The notes under the pieces: generated by a model
Seen by the model: the letters and a program-made list of their open reading frames with translations, nothing else
The model's database searches: none
Told to the model about the DNA's origin: nothing
In this document: piece after piece, positions 57,966 to 64,000 of the stretch
How positions within the stretch are numbered: position 1 is the stretch's first letter
How the letters are laid out: the number at the start of each line of letters is the position of its first letter
From: Orientallactaga sibirica
Lineage: Eukaryota > Chordata > Mammalia > Rodentia > Dipodidae
Length of the DNA stretch: 64,000 nucleotides
Reading direction: 5' to 3'
NCBI GenBank assembly: GCA_036365145.1
Contig: JAEOAD010000029.1
Coordinates: 21,747,001-21,811,000, forward strand
Translations under genes and position numbers: made by a program

Positions 57966-60895
57966 AACAAAAAAATTAAAAAGGGGAGAGGATTCAGAAA
58001 AGAGAAAAGATAATATCCTAGGTCTGGTTTTTAGAAGCTTCTTTGATAAATATACTAGGAAAAATTAAATTAATACATTTTGTTTATAAGTTATAACCAT
58101 CTAAAGAGAAATTGACACTTCCTATAGGTATTTTTACAGTCCAAACGATGTCTTTCTTAAAATATTAGTTTTTTTTTCTAGGTTTGTTGAATGTGAACAC
58201 ACAATACTCCTGCTTCAGTCTTTCTAGTATTGTAGATATGTTCCACCATGCCTACCTCAAAAATATTGCTTTAAATCAAACAATAATCATCATTTTAAAC
58301 TTCTCTATTCCTAAGCTTTCTACAAGTCTCCCACTGACTGACCATGAATATTTGATTGGTAATTCTCTTCCTGTTACATATTTGGTTCCTCTTGCCTTAC
58401 ATGCTGTATCCTACATGCTTCATGCCTACAACCCACCAGAGTCTAATAATTTCCTTCTCTTTTCTTTCTCTGATAGTTTTTTCAGAAGAGGTTTCTAGCC
58501 TGTGCTCCTACCTCTCGACTACTCAGAGCCTCCACATCCAAACACCGTACCTGTCCTGTCCCCCTCTTCCTGGGGCATTGCTCAACAGTCTCTGGGACCA
58601 TTTTCACTTATGAAGCCTGTGGGCTTTACTTTCCAGCTTTTAAATACTTCACCTTTGAGAGAGGAGTTGTTATGATATTGATTCTGTCTCCTCTTTTACT
58701 ACTGATGTCACTGATAAGATTTAAATATGTGGGAGAGAAGTAATGACGCTGTTAACTGTTATAAATCACATAGCACTGATGTCACCTTGACATCCTGACT
58801 CCAAAGATGTCTTTCTAGTTTTTCATACCCATCTTCGATTTCTCAGAATGTTTCTATTTTTCTTCTTGTCTTTAAGTATGCTCAATTCTTTGAATGATGC
58901 ATAATTTTCTTAGCAATCTGCTATTCATTGGACACTAGTGCTGGGATGTAAGTGCTGCTCTGCACACCAGGGGGCGAAAAAGCAGTTATAGCTGGCCAGA
59001 ACCAAGGGCCTAGGCTAACTTTAATGCCGCAACTGCACTCTGATTGGCAGGTCCATGGAGACTGTGTGCAAAGGTTACCCCACCTCTGGGTTTCTCTCAG
59101 TGGACACAGATACTTAACAAGATCTAGTCCAGAGAACGAGGGCATGTGGCAGAATTCATTTTGCATCAGCTATCTAAGGGAGATGTACTCCTAATGAATA
59201 TGAGGAGGGGATTTCTGGACCTCGGAGTGTACTCACAACTGCAAACCTGATTTTGACAGGCCTAGTTGAGAAGAAAGTTTTAGTGAAAAATTGCCATGCT
59301 GAAGGAAAGTGAGGTCATGAACTCAGAGTTCTCTAACTAAGCAGTCTGAAAAATCTAGAGTTCTTTGATTGGTGAAACAATTCTTCCATTGTCCCAATGA
59401 CCAGACAGATGCCCCTGGGAAGGTGTGATCTTTCAAGGAACCATGACCACAGCTTTGTCAACCTCAGGGATTCTAAAACAGGTTTTATGAACTCATGACC
59501 TCTTCAACAAGAAAAGATGAATGACTTTTTTTAAGAAGAGAACTTTTTACTAAATGTCTTCTCTAGTTTTATCTACTTGTAGCACTCTCTGTGTGATGAT
59601 GAAGTTGGTTCTTTTCCAGGACGCTTCCCCATGCCTTATCATACTTTCACATCCCAGAAAATTGTTCTGAGGCCAGACTCATGGGAAGACCCAGATTAGG
59701 TGAAGAAGTTCATAAATTTCATTGGTTTCATCCTACTTATGTTATATGATGGTAGAATGAGGATAAAAGATGATTGTGGGAGATCCTGTCAGAAAGATAC
59801 TATACACAGATGGAAGAGAAAAATGCAGGATGTAGTTCAATTGTTCTAAAGTAGTTCACAAAGTAGAGGATAGATTCACAAAAATGACAGACAGTAACAA
59901 GTCCAGGTTTCTAGTGCAGGTGCTACAAATTCTGTTGCTGGCACACTTGGGGATTTTCTGCCTGAACTCATGACAACAGTTAACACCTGTAGCTATGTTA
60001 TGCCAGTTTTTCTTTAGTACTGCTACCAATATTCTTTAATAGTTCTCACTGCTATCTGTCCACAGAGTGGATCCACTACTACTGCCCCAGGACACTGGGA
60101 TGGTGTGTGTGTGTTTTCTGATGGGTGTGGTAAATGAGCCACATCTACAGATAAGCATGGACACAATGAAGTATGGATGAGAGCATTTTTAGGGATTTGA
60201 GGGGTTGAGAGTAAATCAGGTATCCAGTTCAGGAGGGCTGGGCTGAGGTTGAGTGTGAAACCAGGCTGCGAAAAGCTTTGTGGGTCTTGTAAGGAGCAGG
60301 GCTTCATCTGGAAGGAATTAGTAAGTTGTTGATCGAAACAACAGGACAGCATAGTCACATTTCTTCGTGTAAACATCTCTGTGGCTGTAGTGCTGAGACT
60401 GAATCTGAAAAGGTGAAGATGCAGAGTATAGAGACTGGTGAGAAATTATGAATATTGAAAAGACTTCATGAGAGTAAACCTTAGAAAAAATGGATGAGTC
60501 TACAATTAATGAAAGGGTAAAGTCAACATGTTGTGAGGACCATACTTGTTATTTTAACATATTGAAAGTGTTTTGTACAATAATTATGCAATTTGTAAGA
60601 CCATATATTTTATTCATAAAATTATGTGGTCTTGAGAGCTTTTAGTCCTGTGTAGGAAATTTTACTTTTGCATCATATAACTTTACTGCATTGTTGTTGT
60701 TGCTTTTCTTTAAATTTTTGTCTCTTATTTCACTTATATACTCATCATTATGGTTATTAAATGCCTATGTGTAGTTTTATACTTATGAAATTCTTAAGCA
60801 TCTTCAACAACTGTGACTTTTTACTTACATTAAGCTGTTGGTTTAATTGAGCCTACTTTGTGTAAAATATGCTCATCCAACTCAACTTAAAATTT
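57966..60895. other. Mostly unique intronic sequence (about 2.9 kb)
   Basis: No SINE, L1 or LTR words were recognised. Apart from the CTCF-like motif at 58.97 kb, only chance frames are present, the longest 117 codons on the - strand at 60023-60376. Confidence 0.5.
58962..58977 (+). promoter_or_regulatory. CTCF-like motif
   Basis: The sequence acaccagggggcg matches the CTCF core (CCASYAGRKGGCR) at all but the first base. It sits in unique intronic sequence with no repeat attached. Binding is inferred from the motif alone. Confidence 0.5.
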
Positions 60896-60899
60896 TGTA

Positions 60900-61085
60900 T
60901 GTTTTCTTTGTTTATTTGAGACAGTGTCTCTGTTGACTAGGCTGACTTCTACTTATAATCATCCAGACTCAACCTCCTGACTGTTGGGATAATAGATACA
61001 TATGACTATGCCTACCTCTTCTTAAAAACAAAACAAACAAAAAAAAAAAAAAAACTTCTTACAAACAAAACAAGCAAACATACAA
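60900..61085 (-). mobile_element. Old B1 SINE remnant and A-rich tract
   Basis: gtttatttgagacagtgtct, gactaggctgacttctactt and gttgggataatagatacata form a decayed B1 complement. An A/AAAC-rich stretch at 61026-61085 follows. Confidence 0.55.
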
Positions 61086-61324
61086 AAAATTTGATACACT
61101 TTTTTAAACAGAGGCAGACATTTCCATCCGACAGGCATAGTACCAGTATCTGTGAGCTAATAACACCCATCAATCCTCAGCTGTTCACCATATCTTCTCC
61201 CAATAGAATATCCTTCCATTGTATCTGTTCTTTTTCACTCTGATAAATTCAACTCATCAAAATCTCCTTTTTAGTCATTGCAGTTAGAAACAAGCATTGA
61301 TGTTTTAGCATTCTTAATCACACA

Positions 61325-61339
61325 CTGACATCTGGTGGC
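61325..61339 (-). promoter_or_regulatory. CTCF-like motif, weaker
   Basis: On the - strand CCACCAGATGTCA matches the CTCF core with one mismatch. It points toward the + strand motif at 58.97 kb. Confidence 0.35.
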
Positions 61340-62065
61340 CAAACAGAACTACAGCATTTTCATGTATGCTTAACATATAATACAATTGATGTACTAGGGC
61401 TCAAACCCCAGGGGTACAAAAAGACATGATACAGAAAATCTTGCAAAAAAATGTTTTGTCCTCTCATGGAAAACGTATTATACAAAGAAAGTCAATTTAA
61501 TCCTTTCCAGAAATGTCTTGAGCACTGAGACATTGGCCAAGGTGGATGTAGACATTCAACTATGGAGAAAGCTGAGGATGTATGTCTTAGGTTGCAGTAT
61601 GGGGACACATCACCCAGGATCTGGAAAGTGAACCTCCCTACCTTCTGAGTCATCCTTTTCAGGATTCACCTGCTTTATATCGTGATAACCATTCAAAATC
61701 TATGTTGTGAATTACTTTTAAATTAGCAGCATTACCTTTCTGAAGTGTTATAAACCTCGGAGCACTTTTTGATAGAATTATTTATTTTTCTATAAGTTCT
61801 TTTTGTTCCAAGGAAATATCCTAGGATGATTTAATTGTATCCTGTCTATTTCAATCAGTAAATAAGGAGCTATAGAAATTAGCAACAGTAAGTTCCTCTA
61901 CTGTGTCAATTTGAAAATCTCATTGCTTCTCTGCTTTCTATTGTAATGAAAGCAACCTTTAATTTCACATTTATTTTCAGATTTTTCTTGTTAGTGACTC
62001 TTAAGATTATTTAGAATACAGTTGGAAGGAAGAGCAGCCACAGACAGAAAGGAGCAGGAATAAAA
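61340..62065. other. Unique intronic sequence, nothing recognised
   Basis: AT-rich, with no repeat words or coding signal. Confidence 0.5.
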
Positions 62066-62082
62066 GTTGAAATGACATTGTA

Positions 62083-62266
62083 ATGCTGGAGCAATGATCT
62101 ATTGGTTAAGTGCTTGCCTGTGAAGCCTATGGACCAAAATTTAATCCCCCAGTACCCATGTAAGCCAGATGCACAAAGTGGGGCATGTGTCTAGAGTTTG
62201 TTTGGAGTGGATAGAGGCCCTGGTGCACCCATTCTCTCTCTTGCTCCCTCTCTCTCTCAAGATACT

Positions 62267-62308
<42 letters not shown>

Positions 62309-62350
62309 TTTCATTGTATCTCAAATAAATAAATAAAAGATTTTAAAAAA
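62083..62350 (+). mobile_element. DIP SINE containing a (TG)n expansion
   Basis: The head tgctggagcaatgatctatt, body and CT part are present, then about 20 TG units (62269-62308) before the tail ctcaaataaataaataaaag. The flanks gaaatgacattgta (62069-62082) and gaaataacattgta (62351-62364) differ at one base. Confidence 0.93.
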
Positions 62351-62410
62351 GAAATAACATTGTACTCTAGTGCTCCTGTAGAACCCTGGGACCACAATTC
62401 AATGATGCTT

Positions 62411-62449
62411 GTCCTTCCTTCCTTCCTTCCTTCCTTTCTTCCTTCCTTT

Positions 62450-62489
<40 letters not shown>

Positions 62490-62545
62490 TTTTCTTCTTT
62501 CTTTCTTTCTTTCTCTTTCTTTCTTTCCCTTTCTTTCTTTCTTCC

Positions 62546-62585
<40 letters not shown>

Positions 62586-62670
62586 TCCCTCCCTCCCTCT
62601 TTCTTTCTTTCTTTCTTTCTTTCTTTCCTTCTTTCTTTCTTCTCTCTCTCTTTCTTTCTTTCTTTCTTTT

Positions 62671-62713
<43 letters not shown>
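62411..62713. repeat. Long (CCTT)n/(CTTT)n tract, about 300 bp
   Basis: CCTT units at the left give way to CTTT with scattered CCCT and CTCT variants and finally pure CTTT. Long Phe/Ser/Leu or Lys/Glu/Arg frames across it are artefacts. It directly precedes a B1 on the - strand, so part of it may have grown from that SINE's A tail. Confidence 0.97.
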
Positions 62714-62714
<1 letters not shown>

Positions 62715-62860
62715 TTGGTTTTTTGAGGTAAGGTCTCACTCTTACCCAGGCTGACCTGGAATTCACTCTGTATTCTCAGAGTGGCCTTGAACTCACAGTG
62801 ATCCCCCTACCTCTGCTTCCCGAGTGCTGGGATTAAAGGCGTGCACCACTATGCCCAGTG
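62714..62860 (-). mobile_element. B1 SINE
   Basis: It runs from ttttttgaggtaaggtctca to gtgcaccactatgcccagtg, the complete B1 complement. Confidence 0.93.
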
Positions 62861-62867
62861 GTCATTT

Positions 62868-63240
62868 TCTATTTATTTTCATTTACTTATTTTGTATGTG
62901 TGTATATGCATGTGTGCATATTCACGTGTGAGGCAAACATTTCTGTGGATGTACATGCATATATGCGCACATGGTTGTAGGGGCCAGAGAAAATCAGGGG
63001 TCATTTTCAGGTACACTATTCACCTTTTTTGATAATAGCTCTCTCGTTGGCCTGGAACTTATCAATTAGGCAAGATTTGCCACTATGTACCAGGGCTGAC
63101 TTGTCCCTGCCTCACAGCTATGGGATTACAGTTGAATGTCACAGTACTCTGTGTTCTTATGTGGCTACTGAGGGATTTAACTCAGGTCCTCCTGCTTATA
63201 AAGTAAGCACTGTACTGAAGAAGCTATCTCCCCAGCCCCT
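62868..63240 (-). mobile_element. B3-like SINE
   Basis: TG-rich start, then gttgtaggggccagagaaaa, gcctcacagctatgggatta and ctcaggtcctcctgcttata, ending at the head complement agctatctccccagcccc. Confidence 0.7.
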
Positions 63241-63360
63241 GTATTTCTTTCTTTGAAATTAGCAACAATGTCAATTGTGCTTAAAGAGATTAAAACAAAT
63301 GTAAAGGAAAATAAAGCAGTGGCTAAAGAAATTTTTAAGTCCTCTATTTGATAAAATCGG

Positions 63361-63556
63361 ATTTTTAAATATTTTATTTTATTTATTAGAGAGAGAGAAT
63401 GGGTGTATCAGGGCCTCCAGCCACTGCAAATGAACTCCACACACACACATGTGCCACCATGTGCATCTGATTTTCATGGGTTCTGGGGAATCAAACCTGG
63501 GTCTTTAGGCTTTGCAGACAAGCACCTTAATCACTAAGCCATTGCTCCAGCCCAAT
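63361..63556 (-). mobile_element. DIP SINE
   Basis: The tail complement (aaatattttattttatttat), GA stretch, body with a short CA run (63438-63448) and head complement taagccattgctccagccca are present. Full length. Confidence 0.92.
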
Positions 63557-64000
63557 ATCAGATTTTCTAACATTAACATTTATATGGTAAATGTGAAGAG
63601 TTAAACTTCTCATTTGTAATATAGAATGGAACTTTCTGTACTTTAGCTAAAGATGGAGCTTTAATTAGTAGAACATGCTCATATAAGTCTATTCTAATTT
63701 CCACTATCTGGGTGATCCAGAGAACTATAGACTGCCAACCCTAAAAGTCCTCTTGTTATTACCTAGTCCACATAGCCATATTTAAAAACATGAAAGTAAC
63801 CTGTAGGTCATGAAAATTAAAATAGGGCTAAGGTATGAATAAAAGTCTTACACTCTCAGTAGCATCACTAAAGAACGTCTAGGACCTTACCACATTGTAA
63901 TCTCTATCAGTTCTCTAAAGACACCCCAAAATAGTTATGTCATATAAGTAAAATAATGTACCAGCTGCACAGTTACAGCTTTAAGAGGGCACGTCAAATC
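63557..64000. other. Unique intronic sequence to the window end
   Basis: AT-rich, with no repeat words; no coding exon or splice site continuing the alpha-catenin frame. Confidence 0.5.

Larger units (their letters stand above)
1..64000 (+). other. CTNNA2: Internal portion of the CTNNA2 gene (introns plus three coding exons)
   Basis: The whole window lies inside one transcription unit read on the + strand. Three exons with matching phases give a continuous alpha-catenin reading frame of 184 residues, about residues 101-284 of the roughly 900-residue protein (numbering from memory of the mammalian protein). The preceding exon (about residues 1-100) and the following exon are not visible, so both ends are intronic. 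Alpha-catenins couple the cadherin/beta-catenin complex to actin at adherens junctions; the alpha-N form is mainly neural. Long, repeat-rich introns are expected, since CTNNA2 is known as a very large gene in mammals. LRRTM1, known to be nested in a later CTNNA2 intron in mammals, is not seen here. Confidence 0.9.
51919..64000 (+). other. CTNNA2: CTNNA2 intron, 5' portion (at least 12.1 kb), phase 0
   Basis: The intron starts with donor gtaagt. The following coding exon, expected to begin NKII in CTNNA2, was looked for and not found before the window end. The intron holds two dense SINE clusters (55.75-57.95 kb and 62.08-63.56 kb), single DIP and B1 copies and two CTCF-like motifs. Confidence 0.85.

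Noticed and set aside
60023..60376. 117-codon - strand frame
   Set aside because: No recognisable family, no splice or promoter context, unique intron; treated as chance.
62311..62766. Frames of 105-151 codons on both strands
   Set aside because: Pure products of the CTTT/AAAG tetranucleotide tract plus a B1.

Overview
This window is vertebrate nuclear DNA, almost certainly from a rodent, and most of it is intron. The only protein-coding sequence I can defend is three consecutive exons on the + strand: 37688-37854, 48224-48343 and 51652-51918. They have canonical AG/GT splice sites, compatible phases (1-0, 0-0, 0-0) and an uninterrupted reading frame. Together they encode 184 residues that I recognise as the N-terminal, beta-catenin-binding/dimerisation region of an alpha-catenin. 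The wording of the third exon (ELKDPHCRDEMAAARGAL, then SPTDEAKGHTGIGE) fits neural alpha-N-catenin (CTNNA2) and not CTNNA1. The exons before and after are not in the window, so the upstream intron (at least 37.7 kb) and downstream intron (at least 12.1 kb) run off both ends. No promoter, first exon, 3' end, nested gene, tRNA, rRNA, CRISPR array or prokaryotic system was seen.

The organism clue comes from the repeats. The commonest SINE has a tRNA-like head (gggctggagagatggcttag), a body ending near cacccattctctctc and an (AAAT)n tail. It matches what I know as the DIP family of the B2 superfamily, described from jerboas and relatives (Dipodoidea). It occurs with B1 copies carrying a distinctive right half (gagactacatagtgaattcc), B4-like (ID+B1) copies and B3-like copies. 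A dipodoid rodent such as a jerboa is therefore the best guess, by inference from memory of the family.

Layout. 0-7 kb: a MaLR-like LTR cut by the window edge, microsatellites, one B1, and a 1.85-kb L1 3' end on the - strand. 7-21 kb: mostly unique AT-rich intron with DIP, B4, B3 and L1 fragments, LTR-like GC-richer blocks (12.15-12.77, 13.9-14.35, 17.8-18.2 kb), large TTTC and TG tracts, and a local 78-bp tandem duplication. 21-24.4 kb: an L1/HAL1-type element with five tandem 5' monomers, an ORF1-like body and an ORF2 C-terminal remnant, interrupted by a solo ERVL (MLT2-like) LTR. 24.4-37.6 kb: SINEs, a solo MaLR-like LTR inserted in a DIP with a perfect 5-bp target duplication, and a 2-kb repeat-free block (29.05-31.0 kb). 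37.7-51.9 kb: the three exons and two short introns, the larger with a B4, a DIP, a B1, a 5'-inverted L1 and a long DIP. 52-64 kb: downstream intron with dense nested SINE clusters (55.75-57.95 and 62.08-63.56 kb) and two CTCF-like motifs.

I did not find a new biological system. The most informative observations concern retrotransposon structure: tandem L1 promoter monomers, DIP subfamilies with internal insertions, nested insertions with readable target-site duplications, and a twin-primed L1. Many repeat boundaries are approximate because they were read by eye.
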